From assembly GCF_900094705.1 (NCBI RefSeq), contig NZ_FMAR01000004.1:62001-126000 (forward strand): 64,000 nt of DNA. Reading direction: 5' to 3'. Origin of the DNA: Chitinophaga costaii. GTDB taxonomy: Bacteria; Bacteroidota; Bacteroidia; Chitinophagales; Chitinophagaceae. How positions within the stretch are numbered: position 1 is the first letter of the stretch; the number at the start of each line of letters is the position of its first letter. Both the position numbers and the translations under genes were made by a program. The notes under the pieces were generated by a model. The model was not told the DNA's origin and ran no database searches. It was given only the letters and a program-made list of their open reading frames with translations. Of the stretch, positions 1 through 9,124 are shown in pieces.

Positions 1-3000
1 GGCCACCGGTGTAAAGCTGCCTGCCTATACCCGCGATTCTATTGGGCAGCTTACCAAGGCATTTGCGCAGATAGACCAGCACAATGTACAACTGGCCCAA
101 GCCGCCAACGACATTGGGCAGGGGCGTTTAAATGTAGTTATCAAACCCCGCAGCGCGGAGGATTTGCTGGGGCAGGCGCTGGTACGCATGCGCAACGATC
201 TTAAGGCCTACCAGGATAATAACAACCAGGCGCTCTGGGTACAAACCGGGCTAAATGAATTGAGTGAAAAACTAATTGTAGAAAACGACCTGCAATCCCT
301 GGGCAAGGTAGCCCTACATACCCTGGCCAATTATCTCCAGGCGCATGTGGGTGTGCTGTACATCCGCAACCAGCAATGGCTGGAGTTTAGCGCCGGATAT
401 GCCCTTAACGAACGTTTCCCGGTGCCGGAGCACATTGCCATAGGAAAAACCCTGCTGGGCGAGGCCGCCGAAAAACGGCAAGTGTTGCTGCTGCAACATA
501 CCGCCGATGATTTTATCCGCATCAGCAGCGCCACTGCCGAAACCATGCCTGCCCATACCCTTATCGTGCCGCTCCTGCATAACCGGCAGGTGGAAGGTGT
601 GGTAGAACTGGGCGCTACCCAGCCCTTTGCTAGCGGCACCAAGGAATACGTGGAGGAAGCCGCAGGCAGTATCGCCATTGCCTTACAGTCGGCCCGCGGC
701 CGCTTGCGCATGCAGGAACTGCTGGAAGAAACACAGTCCCAGACCGAAGAATTGCAAACCCAACACAGCGAACTGGAAGCCCTCAATAAAGAACTGTCTT
801 TCCAAACACAAAAACTACAGGCATCCGATGAAGAACTACGCGTGCAGCAGGAAGAACTACAACAGAATAACGCGGAACTAACTGCGCGCAGCCGATTGCT
901 GGAAGAAATGAACCAGGTAATTACTGCCCGCAATCTCGACATACAAAGGCAGGCCGAAGCCTTGACCCAGAGTACGCGTTATAAATCGGAGTTCATGGCC
1001 AACATGAGCCATGAGTTACGCACGCCCCTCAATTCTATCCTGCTGCTTTCCCGGCTCCTGGAGGAAAATCATGGACGCAATCTCAACGAAGAACAGGTAG
1101 AATATGCGCAAGTGATCCTTAAAAGCGGTAAAGGCCTGCTATCGCTAATCGATGAAATATTAGACCTTAGTAAAATAGAAAGCGGTAAGATGGAGCTGGA
1201 ATACCAGCCGGTAAAACTAGCATTGCTCCTAGAAGATCTCAAGGCGTTGTACAATCCCATGGCCCGGGAAAAAGGGTTGGAAATTTTTTGGGAACTCCAG
1301 GAAGGCACCCCGGAATTTATTGAAACAGACCGGCAGCGACTAGACCAGGTATTGAAAAATTTATTGAGTAATGCGTTGAAATTTACCCAAAAGGGGGGCA
1401 TCTATTTGCAGGTGTCTGCACTGGGGGCAGAAGAGGTACAGTTTCGCGTAAAAGATACAGGTATTGGTATTCCATTGGAAAAACAAGATGTGATTTTCGA
1501 GGCCTTCCGTCAGGCAGATGGCACCACCCGCCGCCAATTTGGTGGCACCGGGTTAGGACTGAGCATCAGCCGGGAGATCACGAAACTGCTGGGTGGCCGA
1601 ATAGCGGTGGAAAGTGTGCCTGAAGAGGGTAGTACCTTCATCGTGGTAGTGCCAATTGCAAAACCAGCCGTGCTGCCCGTGGCACCGGCACCGGTAGTGG
1701 CAGCCCCCGAAAGGGTGGTACAGCCGGTTTCTGTAGCCCAGGCCGAGCCAGCCCACTACATAGCCGATTTCATTCCGGAACCCGTACCCGATGACAGGGC
1801 GCAGCTACATGCCGGCGATAAAATAATTCTGATTATTGAAGACGATAGGGCTTTTGCCAAAGCGCTGCTAGACTATACCCGCGCCCGGGGTTATAAGGGC
1901 TTGGTAGCAGTACGGGGCGACCAGGGTATACAACTGGCCCGCGAATTTCGCCCTTTAGGCATTCTGCTGGATATTATGCTGCCCATAAAGGATGGCTGGC
2001 AGGTGATGGACGCATTGAAAAGCGACCCGCTTACCCGGCCCATACCCGTGCATATGATGTCTAGTATGGAGATGAAAAAAGAAAGTCTCAACCATGGCGC
2101 GATAGACTTTATTAATAAACCCGTGGCTTTCGAACAGCTTCCCGATGTGTTTGCAAAACTGGAATACGTTTTGAATAAGCATCCAAAGAAAGTATTGATC
2201 GTGGAGGAGAATGCCCAACATGCAAAAGCATTAGCCTATTTTCTCGGAACTTACCAGGTAAACACCGAGATTATTGAGCGGTTAGACGATGGCTTAAAAT
2301 TGCTGTTGGAAAAAGATATCGATTGTGTAATATTGGATATGGGCATCCCTGATCCCAGGATATATGAAACCCTGGAGGCCCTGAAAGTTAGCGCTGGCAT
2401 GGAAAGCGTGCCGGTTGTTATTTTTACGGGCAAAAACCTTAGTAAGTTGGAAGAGCAGCGCATTCACCAATATGCAGACTCTATCGTGATTAAAACAGCA
2501 CATTCTTACCAGCGCATCCTGGACGAAATTTCACTGTTCCTTCATTTGGTGGAGGAGCAAAACATTTCCGCCACCCCCCGCAGTAAATCACCGATGGGAA
2601 ATGGCTTGAATGAAGTACTTAATGGGAAAACTGTATTGGTGGCCGATGATGATGTGCGTAATATTTATTCATTAACCAAGTCGCTGGAAAAGCATCATAT
2701 GAACGTGATCTCCGCCATAGACGGGAAGGAGGCACTGGACCAATTGGAGCTGCACCCGGTAGATATAGTGCTGATGGATATGATGATGCCCGAAATGGAT
2801 GGTTACGAAACCATTGCACACATTCGTGATAACCATAAATGGAGGCAATTGCCGGTGATCGCAGTAACCGCCAAAGTAATGATGGGCGACCGGGAAAAAT
2901 GTATAGCTGCGGGTGCTTCCGATTATATTTCCAAGCCCGTGGATGTAGACCAGTTATTATCTTTGCTACGTGTATGGTTATATGATAAAGGTAAAAAATA

Positions 3001-3004
3001 CTAA
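1..3004 (+). CDS. Hybrid sensor histidine kinase (HAMP-GAF-HisKA-HATPase-3xREC), 5' partial
   Basis: The frame is open to the left edge, so the N-terminus (probably membrane sensor segments) lies outside. The first ~55 codons in the window read like a HAMP linker. Then come a GAF-like domain (about bases 250-690), a long Glu/Gln-rich coiled coil (700-980), a HisKA domain with the phospho-acceptor in SHELRTP (His codon 1010-1012), and a HATPase_c domain with DTGIGI and GTGLGLSI. Three receiver domains follow, with candidate phospho-Asp codons at 1970, 2336 and 2777. The middle receiver starts VEEN rather than with the usual Asp pair, so it may be weak. Such kinases autophosphorylate and pass phosphate to internal or separate receivers. 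The stop overlaps the next start (TAATG), so the single-receiver gene downstream is translationally coupled. The signal sensed is unknown. Confidence 0.93.
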   Translation, partial: ATGVKLPAYTRDSIGQLTKAFAQIDQHNVQLAQAANDIGQGRLNVVIKPRSAEDLLGQALVRMRNDLKAYQDNNNQALWVQTGLNELSEKLIVENDLQSLGKVALHTLANYLQAHVGVLYIRNQQWLEFSAGYALNERFPVPEHIAIGKTLLGEAAEKRQVLLLQHTADDFIRISSATAETMPAHTLIVPLLHNRQVEGVVELGATQPFASGTKEYVEEAAGSIAIALQSARGRLRMQELLEETQSQTEELQTQHSELEALNKELSFQTQKLQASDEELRVQQEELQQNNAELTARSRLLEEMNQVITARNLDIQRQAEALTQSTRYKSEFMANMSHELRTPLNSILLLSRLLEENHGRNLNEEQVEYAQVILKSGKGLLSLIDEILDLSKIESGKMELEYQPVKLALLLEDLKALYNPMAREKGLEIFWELQEGTPEFIETDRQRLDQVLKNLLSNALKFTQKGGIYLQVSALGAEEVQFRVKDTGIGIPLEKQDVIFEAFRQADGTTRRQFGGTGLGLSISREITKLLGGRIAVESVPEEGSTFIVVVPIAKPAVLPVAPAPVVAAPERVVQPVSVAQAEPAHYIADFIPEPVPDDRAQLHAGDKIILIIEDDRAFAKALLDYTRARGYKGLVAVRGDQGIQLAREFRPLGILLDIMLPIKDGWQVMDALKSDPLTRPIPVHMMSSMEMKKESLNHGAIDFINKPVAFEQLPDVFAKLEYVLNKHPKKVLIVEENAQHAKALAYFLGTYQVNTEIIERLDDGLKLLLEKDIDCVILDMGIPDPRIYETLEALKVSAGMESVPVVIFTGKNLSKLEEQRIHQYADSIVIKTAHSYQRILDEISLFLHLVEEQNISATPRSKSPMGNGLNEVLNGKTVLVADDDVRNIYSLTKSLEKHHMNVISAIDGKEALDQLELHPVDIVLMDMMMPEMDGYETIAHIRDNHKWRQLPVIAVTAKVMMGDREKCIAAGASDYISKPVDVDQLLSLLRVWLYDKGKKY

Positions 3005-3417
3005 TGCAGCTTGGTGTCCCTCATACTTCTAAAAACAATAACAAACCCGTGAATAGAATTTTAATTATTGACGACGATTCCCGCAATATTTTTGCCTTGC
3101 AGGCTGTGTTGAAAGCCAAAGGATTTACCACCTTATCCGCCACCAGCGTGAAAGATGGTATGGCCATGTTAAGAAAGCAACCGGAAATAGAGGTGGTGCT
3201 ACTGGACATGATGATGCCGGAAATTGATGGTTATGAAGCAATTCAGCTATTGCGCGCCCTTCCAGGAAAACAATCCATTCCCATCATTTCTGTAACCGCA
3301 CAGGCTATGGTGGGCGACCGTGAAAAATGTTTGGAAGCTGGCGCTAATGCCTATATTTCAAAACCGATTAACATTGATGTGCTGATTGGACAATTAAAGG
3401 ACTATTTATCTATTTAA
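3004..3417 (+). CDS. Single-domain response regulator
   Basis: A 137-residue stand-alone receiver with no output domain. The acidic pocket (IIDDD), the phospho-Asp in VVLLDMMMP (Asp68), the conserved Thr in SVTAQAM and the Lys in YISKP are all present. It closely resembles the third receiver of the hybrid kinase just upstream, which suggests duplication from it. The ATG overlaps the upstream stop and the cheR-type gene begins two bases after its own stop, so the genes form one operon. It is probably a phosphate shuttle or a regulator acting by protein contact. Confidence 0.92.
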   Translation: MQLGVPHTSKNNNKPVNRILIIDDDSRNIFALQAVLKAKGFTTLSATSVKDGMAMLRKQPEIEVVLLDMMMPEIDGYEAIQLLRALPGKQSIPIISVTAQAMVGDREKCLEAGANAYISKPINIDVLIGQLKDYLSI

Positions 3418-3418
3418 C

Positions 3419-4246
3419 GTGGAATTGAACGCTGTTAAGGAAGAGGAGATTGGTGTGTTGCTCAATGACATGCTTGAATGTTATGGTTACGACTTTACTG
3501 ACTATTCACTGGCCAGTATGCAGCGTCGTATTAACCGGTTGTTTAGTATGGATCGCTTTCCCAGCTTTGCGGAATTTCGTTACCGGGTACGCAATGATCC
3601 GGCTTACATCCAGCATTTTGTAGAAGAAATCACGGTAAATGTTACAGAAATGTTCCGTGATCCTTCATTCTATCTGGCGTTGCGCAAACAAGTGCTGCCC
3701 ATGCTGGCCACCTACCCGTTCATCCGAATCTGGCATGCCGGCTGTAGTACTGGCGAAGAAGTATATTCTATGGCCATACTGCTTCAGGAAGCTAATCTCC
3801 TGCATAAATCGGTGATCTATGCCACCGATATCAATACGGCAGTACTGGAAAAAGCCCGTAAAGGCATTTTCCCTATCGCCAACATGCAACAGTATTCTCA
3901 AAATTACATAGCCAGCGGAGGGCAGCACGATTTCAGCGCTTACTATTCGGCCAAATACGATTATGCAAAATTTAACGAAAGCCTATGTCGCAAAGTGATC
4001 TTTGCCCCGCATAATTTAGTGACCGATGGATCGTTCAATGAGTTTCAACTCATTATTTGCCGGAACGTACTGATATATTTCAACAAAGATTTGCAAGACA
4101 AGGTGCTGAAGCTTTTTAGCGAAAGTTTGGAGCAGTTGGGTTATCTTGGATTAGGATCTAAGGAAACGTTGAAATTTACAGCGGAAGTGCATAAATTCCG
4201 GCAAATAGATAAACGGGAAAAAATCTGGAGAAAGGTGAGTATATAA
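3419..4246 (+). CDS. CheR-type protein glutamate methyltransferase
   Basis: A 275-residue protein with the two parts of CheR: an N-terminal helical domain (residues ~10-75) and a SAM-binding methyltransferase domain with the motif HAGCSTGEEVYSMA near residues 105-118, ATDIN near 136 and CRNVLIYFN near 213. The family methylates glutamates on chemoreceptors using S-adenosylmethionine. The start is GTG at 3419, because no upstream ATG fits the two-base gap. No chemoreceptor, CheA or CheW lies nearby, and the partners are hybrid kinases. It therefore more likely modifies a non-chemotaxis signalling protein (inference). Confidence 0.92.
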   Translation: MELNAVKEEEIGVLLNDMLECYGYDFTDYSLASMQRRINRLFSMDRFPSFAEFRYRVRNDPAYIQHFVEEITVNVTEMFRDPSFYLALRKQVLPMLATYPFIRIWHAGCSTGEEVYSMAILLQEANLLHKSVIYATDINTAVLEKARKGIFPIANMQQYSQNYIASGGQHDFSAYYSAKYDYAKFNESLCRKVIFAPHNLVTDGSFNEFQLIICRNVLIYFNKDLQDKVLKLFSESLEQLGYLGLGSKETLKFTAEVHKFRQIDKREKIWRKVSI

Positions 4247-4292
4247 ACGTTAGCCATTCCTGCAAGACGTTCCCAAATAATTGAAAGTAAGT

Positions 4293-4871
4293 ATGATGAA
4301 CCCTCTCTCACTGGTAGTCATCGGCGGAAGTGCCGGAAGCCTAGAAGTACTGTTGCAAATGCTTCCGGGGCTCGACGTGCCATTGGCAGTGGCGATTATA
4401 ATTGTGCTGCATCGTAAAAGTTATGCAGATTCCGTATTAATAGATTTGTTCAGCTCCCGCACCAGGCTGCTTGTAAAGGAGGTCGAAGAAAAGGACCTTT
4501 TGCAACCCGGCACTATATATTTGGCGCCGCCAGACTATCACCTGCTACTGGAAAGTAATGGTTCCCTCAGCCTAGACTATTCTGAAAAAATAAATTTTTC
4601 CCGACCTAGTATAGACGTTACTTTTTCCAGTGCCGCGCGCCTTTACGGTCCTCGTTTGCTGGCCATCCTGCTCTCCGGTGCCAATGCAGACGGTGTGCTA
4701 GGCCTGCATCATGTGCATAAAATGGGTGGTATGGTGGCCGTTCAAGATCCCAATTCTGCAGAAGTTCGCTATATGCCCCAGCAAGCTGTGGAACAAGGTG
4801 GGGTAGACAAAATCCTCCAAGTCAAAGAAATAGCTCCTTTTATCAACAAATTCGCAGCAGTAACCCGGTAG
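4293..4871 (+). CDS. CheB-type protein-glutamate methylesterase, catalytic domain only
   Basis: Resembles the catalytic half of CheB with no receiver domain: 192 residues from ATG 4293. The Ser in VVIGGSAGS, the His in VLHRK and the Asp in LLSGANADGVLG match the family's Ser-His-Asp triad. The enzyme hydrolyses methyl esters or deamidates glutamines on its target. An in-frame TTG at 4281 would add four residues; ATG is preferred. It follows the CheR gene by 46 bases and presumably opposes it. Lacking a receiver, it would need separate control, perhaps from the single-domain regulator upstream. Confidence 0.9.
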   Translation: MMNPLSLVVIGGSAGSLEVLLQMLPGLDVPLAVAIIIVLHRKSYADSVLIDLFSSRTRLLVKEVEEKDLLQPGTIYLAPPDYHLLLESNGSLSLDYSEKINFSRPSIDVTFSSAARLYGPRLLAILLSGANADGVLGLHHVHKMGGMVAVQDPNSAEVRYMPQQAVEQGGVDKILQVKEIAPFINKFAAVTR

Positions 4872-4966
4872 AATGGCCCGTCAGTGGCAACTTTGGCTTA
4901 GTATTTGATGGATTTCTTAGCCATTTTTATAGGCAAGGCACTAACGACCTGTGAAATTTTAACGTA

Positions 4967-4974
4967 TACCTTTG
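4967..4974 (+). promoter_or_regulatory. Candidate -7 promoter box
   Basis: TACCTTTG matches the Bacteroidota -7 consensus TAnnTTTG exactly and lies about 70 bases before the ATG of the next kinase gene. No clear -33 TTTG is seen. It suggests the second kinase has its own transcript. Confidence 0.4.
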
Positions 4975-5045
4975 CTGCTTTGTAAAATGGGGAAATATGC
5001 GCCTCATCTCAATCAATAGTGATCAGCGATACTGACTCACCAAAA

Positions 5046-6692
5046 ATGAACTTTCGGAATATGATCCTGATCGTTGACGATAAACCAGAAAATATATTCT
5101 CGCTAAAAAAAACTTTAGAGCTGTACAACTTTGAAGTAGACACAGCTTTGTCGGGGGAAGAAGCACTGAAAAAAATTCTTAAAAACAGCTATATACTCAT
5201 TATCCTCGACGTGCAAATGCCCAGCATGGATGGTTTTGAGGTGGCCGAAGCCATTTCCGGCTACAGTAAGGCGAAGGATGTACCTATCATATTTCTTTCG
5301 GCAGTAAATAAAGATAAGAAATTCGTGACCAGGGGTTATGCCTCCGGTGGTATAGATTATATTACCAAGCCTGTAGACCCAGACATCCTGCTGTTAAAAG
5401 TAAAAACCTTCTATAAACTTTACGAGCAAACCAAGCAACTCAGCGAAATGCAGGTATCCCTGCAAGAAGAAATAGACGTGCGCAAACAAGCCCAGGCCTC
5501 TCTCAACGAAACCGTGCGGGAATTGCACAGCATATTGGAAAGTATTCCTCAGATTGCTTTTACCGCCCGGGCAGATGGTACCCTGGATTATGCCAACCAG
5601 CATTGGTACGCTTACAGTCCGGATTTGTTTTCCTGGCCCGAAACCTTGCCCGGGCAAACGCCTTTAGAGCAGCAACTGGCCCGGGCGTTGGCCTCCGGCC
5701 AATCGCTCGAAGCAGAGGTGTATATTAAAAGACGTAGCCTAAACAATAAACATATTAATGCTGATTACCGCTGCCATCTGCTACGGGTAACGCCTGTAAA
5801 GGAAGGTACGCAAACGGTAAAGTGGGTTGGTACCTTCACCGATATTGCCCATCAGAAACAAGCTAACGAGATCCTGGAACAGCGGGTGCAGGAACGCACA
5901 GAAGCGCTTCAAGCCATGAACCTGGCCCTGGAAGTGAGTAACCACGACCTGCAGCAATTTGCTTCCGTAGCCTCGCACGACCTCAAAGAACCACTTCGCA
6001 AAATTCAGCTTTTTAGTTCCATTCTAAGGGATCGCCACCTGGGCCGGGAAGACGAGTCGCTACAGTATATTGCCCGCATTATCAATAGTAGTGAACGCAT
6101 GAGTAAGCTCATTAATGACTTGCTGGGTTATAGCCGGCTGAGCGTGGATAGCGTTTTTGAGCCGGTGCAGCTTAATCAAACTATTACAGACATCCTTAGC
6201 GACCTGGAACTTTCTATCCAGGAAAAGGAAGCTGTGATTTTTGTGGCTGATATTCCTCAAGTTGAGGCAATACCCGGACAGATGAGGCAGGTATTTCAAA
6301 ATATTATTAGTAACTCGCTCAAGTTCAATAAAAAAGGAGTTAGACCGGAAATCCGCATCAGCGCTACACTCGTGGCAGATAAAGATCTGAACGCCTCCCC
6401 GGATCCGCACGGCGACTGGTGCCGCATTCTTATCCAGGATAATGGAATAGGGTTTAATGAAAAATACCTTGATAAGATTTTTACTATTTTTCAACGCCTG
6501 AATGCCCGTGAAGAATACGAAGGTACTGGCATAGGCCTGGCCATTGCTAAAAAGGTCATTGAAAAACACCAGGGACTCATTGGTGCCCACAGCCAGGAAG
6601 GAGAGGGATCAACCTTTATTTTACTGCTCCCCGTATTGCAGCAGCATAACAGCCGTAAGCTAGAAGAAAGTGCAATGACAGTAAGGGGGTAA
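5046..6692 (+). CDS. Receiver-PAS-histidine kinase
   Basis: The order is a receiver (residues ~5-120, phospho-Asp in IILDVQMP), a short coiled coil, a PAS-like domain (~155-280), another coiled coil, a HisKA domain with SHDLKEP (His codon 5976-5978) and a HATPase_c domain (NSLKFN, DNGIGF, GTGIGLAI). There is no transmembrane segment, so it is a cytoplasmic kinase probably switched by phosphorylation of its N-terminal receiver, for example by the upstream hybrid kinase. ATG 5046 is chosen; a GTG at 5019, just after an in-frame TAG, would add nine residues. It closes the signalling cluster, and a hairpin follows the stop. Confidence 0.92.
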   Translation: MNFRNMILIVDDKPENIFSLKKTLELYNFEVDTALSGEEALKKILKNSYILIILDVQMPSMDGFEVAEAISGYSKAKDVPIIFLSAVNKDKKFVTRGYASGGIDYITKPVDPDILLLKVKTFYKLYEQTKQLSEMQVSLQEEIDVRKQAQASLNETVRELHSILESIPQIAFTARADGTLDYANQHWYAYSPDLFSWPETLPGQTPLEQQLARALASGQSLEAEVYIKRRSLNNKHINADYRCHLLRVTPVKEGTQTVKWVGTFTDIAHQKQANEILEQRVQERTEALQAMNLALEVSNHDLQQFASVASHDLKEPLRKIQLFSSILRDRHLGREDESLQYIARIINSSERMSKLINDLLGYSRLSVDSVFEPVQLNQTITDILSDLELSIQEKEAVIFVADIPQVEAIPGQMRQVFQNIISNSLKFNKKGVRPEIRISATLVADKDLNASPDPHGDWCRILIQDNGIGFNEKYLDKIFTIFQRLNAREEYEGTGIGLAIAKKVIEKHQGLIGAHSQEGEGSTFILLLPVLQQHNSRKLEESAMTVRG

Positions 6693-6699
6693 ATAATAA

Positions 6700-6720
6700 G
6701 TCCCGCTATGGAAGCGGGAC
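6700..6720 (+). terminator. Hairpin after kinase gene
   Basis: A perfect 8-bp stem (GTCCCGCT / AGCGGGAC) with a 5-base loop starts seven bases after the stop codon. The trailing sequence is only weakly T-rich. Confidence 0.6.
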
Positions 6721-7208
6721 CTTACTTTGGGGTTAATTGACACGACGGATTATCGTGCCTTTGACATCGCTCAAAAATTTAATACCTGCATGCCACCATG
6801 TGAAAGGATGCCTGCGGGCCAAAATATCTTCATAAAAAAATCTTAGTCTAAAAAAGAAACTTCAAGGTAAAATATAGGAAATGCTTTTATCACAAATGGA
6901 TACAAGGATGAAAAACCTGTAAGACAGGCTTTGATGAAACACTACTGCCTAACTATTATTGATGAATAAATGACATGGACATCTATCGGTGTAAAATTGC
7001 TTCGTAAGTTTTAATCTAACACTATGAATATTGCGTTGTAAGTTTTAATGTTAAGCACTTATTTTGAATATCACGTTAATGTTAAACACTTATATTCTCA
7101 CAGCAAGTTTAGTGTTTTTTTTTATTAAGGCCAAATATTTTCAGCGAAACATTTTGCCTTAATAAGCCTGCTGTTAGCCAGGTAGAGCTGGTAAACAATT
7201 GAGGGCAG
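6721..7208. other. Intergenic region without a recognised gene
   Basis: AT-rich sequence between the kinase cluster and the convergent DUF1543 gene. No credible ORF or RNA gene was seen. It holds the degenerate repeat listed separately. Confidence 0.5.
7004..7093. repeat. Degenerate tandem repeat, about 31-34 bases per unit
   Basis: GTAAGTTTTAAT occurs at 7004 and again at 7038 (period 34). A variant TTAATGTTAARCACTTAT occurs at 7045 and 7076 (period 31). The shared flanks, such as GAATATYRCG, are imperfect. No function is evident. Confidence 0.45.
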
Positions 7209-7766
7209 TCAGAGCATATTTAGTTTAATATAACCCAGTTTCAATTCGTCCACGTCACGCAAACCTGGTTCCGCTGTAATTTCCAGGCTATAGTGCTCCC
7301 GGAAGGCGGGAGGCAGGATATCTTCTACGTTGAAAATATCATCTACATCCACTCCGTACTGATCGTCGATATGTGGGCTGAGGGTTAGCCCGCCGGTATG
7401 TTTATAAAAGGTGGTGGCTTTGGCACGGTTTATAGCATCGCTGGGGTGGGTGTTAACGCTCAGCATTTTATAATGATATTCCTCCAGTTCACCTGCTTTG
7501 TACCCACCCAGGTTTAGAAAAAAAAGTTTAGGCGCCTCCGGGTGGGTTGGCTGCTTCGGTACCACGCGAATACGGTGACCTTCTACAACAGTCACGGGAC
7601 GATAACCATCCACATGCAGCTTGCCGGCGTTGGGCCAGAAGTCCAGGAAATGGGGTGTCAGCGCTTTCATATCGGGGGCTATACCAAAGAAAATATCGTG
7701 TTGTTCAATATGCCGTCCTGCAGGCTTGCAACCCAGCAAAACCATAAAAAGTTGGCTTGTTTCCAT
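7209..7766 (-). CDS. DUF1543-family protein
   Basis: A 185-residue cytoplasmic protein starting at the ATG whose complement is 7764-7766. A longer frame to 7874 lacks family resemblance upstream of this Met. The N-terminal stretch LFMVLLGCKPAGR followed by EQHDIFFG, and the later FWPNAGKLHVD, match my memory of the DUF1543 family, whose function is unknown. No signal peptide or membrane segment is seen. It is transcribed alone, convergent with the kinase cluster. Confidence 0.75.
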   Translation of the reverse strand: METSQLFMVLLGCKPAGRHIEQHDIFFGIAPDMKALTPHFLDFWPNAGKLHVDGYRPVTVVEGHRIRVVPKQPTHPEAPKLFFLNLGGYKAGELEEYHYKMLSVNTHPSDAINRAKATTFYKHTGGLTLSPHIDDQYGVDVDDIFNVEDILPPAFREHYSLEITAEPGLRDVDELKLGYIKLNML

Positions 7767-8053
7767 ACTTGTAAAATTAATAGGAGCGGCAGGCTTATCC
7801 AAAAGTGAGGCCGGGAAGTATTCCACGTGTTTTACACAGGGGAGGACAAAAAAAGGGCGCACTAGATAATGCACCCTTATATAATTTTGCTCTTTAATAT
7901 CAACTAAATAAAGATAGGAGGCGCAAAAGGCTTTATAGTGAACGATTTGTTAATGATATAAAAAGTTTGTAAAAAATCTTGTTGTTCATCAGGCAGTGGT
8001 AAAGGTATACATCCTGCAATTGCCCGGTAAACAGGGTACAAACCCAGTATCCC

Positions 8054-8986
8054 TTAGCCTTTTAGCTTTAAAAATTGTAGATTTCTTTGTAGACCCCGGT
8101 GTTTGCTTCGTTTAATGGCGGAATGTTTAAACAACTTACGGAAAGCTTCTTCTGACATGTCTTCCCATTCCCGGGTACTAAGGTTTAAGATAACTGGTAG
8201 TGGCTTAAAAGCCTCCTGCTGGTGGGGGCGTGCAAACCGGTTCCATGGGCATACATCCTGGCATATATCACAGCCGAAAGCCCAGTTCTGCATTTGTCCT
8301 GCAAAGCTTTCAGGAATAAGCAGGTCTTTTAGTTCAATGGTGAGGTAAGAAATACAGCGGCTGCCATCTACTACGCCCGGTGCAGCCAGCGCTCCGGTGG
8401 GGCAGGCGTCCAGGCAGCGGGTGCAGTTACCGCAATGGTTGGCCACCGGACCGTCGTACTGCAGGGGAATGTCTACAATGAGGGTGGCGATAAAAAAGAA
8501 GGAGCCGGCTTGCTTGTGAATAATATTGCCGTTTTTGCCTATCCATCCTAATCCGCTGCGCTGCGCCCAACTGCGTTCCAGCACGGGCGCAGAATCTATA
8601 AAGCCCCGGCCGGCTATATGGCCTATTTCAGTTTGCATTTTAGCCAGCAATTGGTTTAACCTGGCCCGGATCACCTCGTGATAATCGGCCCCGTAGGCAT
8701 ATTTGGCGATCTGCGGCGCGTCAGGTCGTTGCAAGGTTTCGGGATAATAGTTGAGCAGGAGGGTGATGACCGATTGCGCACCCGGCACTAGTTTGCGGGG
8801 ATCTATGCGTAAGTCGAAATAGTTTTCCATGTATTGCATGCCGCCATGCATACCCTGTTGTAGCCACCGTTCCAGGCGACGGGCGTCGTCTTCCAATTGT
8901 ACGGCCTGTGCAATGCCGCAATGGTCGAAGCCCAGCGCCGCCGCTTGTTGCTTGATAAATGTGGTATGCCGCGCTGCATGGTTCAT
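8054..8986 (-). CDS. queG: Epoxyqueuosine reductase
   Basis: A 310-residue cobalamin-dependent iron-sulfur enzyme that converts epoxyqueuosine to queuosine in tRNA, the last step of queuosine synthesis. The two 4Fe-4S ligand sets are visible as CGNCTRCLDACP and CDICQDVCP, and the N-terminal half (FDHCGIA, YGADYHEVI) fits the corrinoid-binding part. The length fits the shorter QueG forms without a HEAT-repeat extension. It is transcribed alone. The -7 box TAGCTTTG ends five bases before the ATG, so the mRNA may be leaderless. Confidence 0.93.
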   Translation of the reverse strand: MNHAARHTTFIKQQAAALGFDHCGIAQAVQLEDDARRLERWLQQGMHGGMQYMENYFDLRIDPRKLVPGAQSVITLLLNYYPETLQRPDAPQIAKYAYGADYHEVIRARLNQLLAKMQTEIGHIAGRGFIDSAPVLERSWAQRSGLGWIGKNGNIIHKQAGSFFFIATLIVDIPLQYDGPVANHCGNCTRCLDACPTGALAAPGVVDGSRCISYLTIELKDLLIPESFAGQMQNWAFGCDICQDVCPWNRFARPHQQEAFKPLPVILNLSTREWEDMSEEAFRKLFKHSAIKRSKHRGLQRNLQFLKLKG

Positions 8987-8991
8987 GTTTG

Positions 8992-8999
8992 CAAAGCTA
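8992..8999 (-). promoter_or_regulatory. -7 promoter box of queG, leaderless type
   Basis: On the minus strand TAGCTTTG matches TAnnTTTG exactly, followed by CAAAC and then the queG ATG. Transcription normally starts about 5-8 bases after this box, at or next to the start codon. Confidence 0.55.
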
Positions 9000-9124
9000 C
9001 AAAAATCTGACTCCTAGCACACGGCGTCAAATTTTATATATCTTTACCCCGTGACCTTGGATTGGAATTTAGCCGGGGCGGCCTGTCCGCCAGTAGTATC
9101 CCTCAAGTGAATTTGTCAGGTTGT

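Noticed and set aside
331..942. Long minus-strand frames opposite the first kinase and opposite many other genes
   Set aside because: They are antisense shadows of strongly supported coding regions, with Ser- or Cys-rich, domain-free translations.
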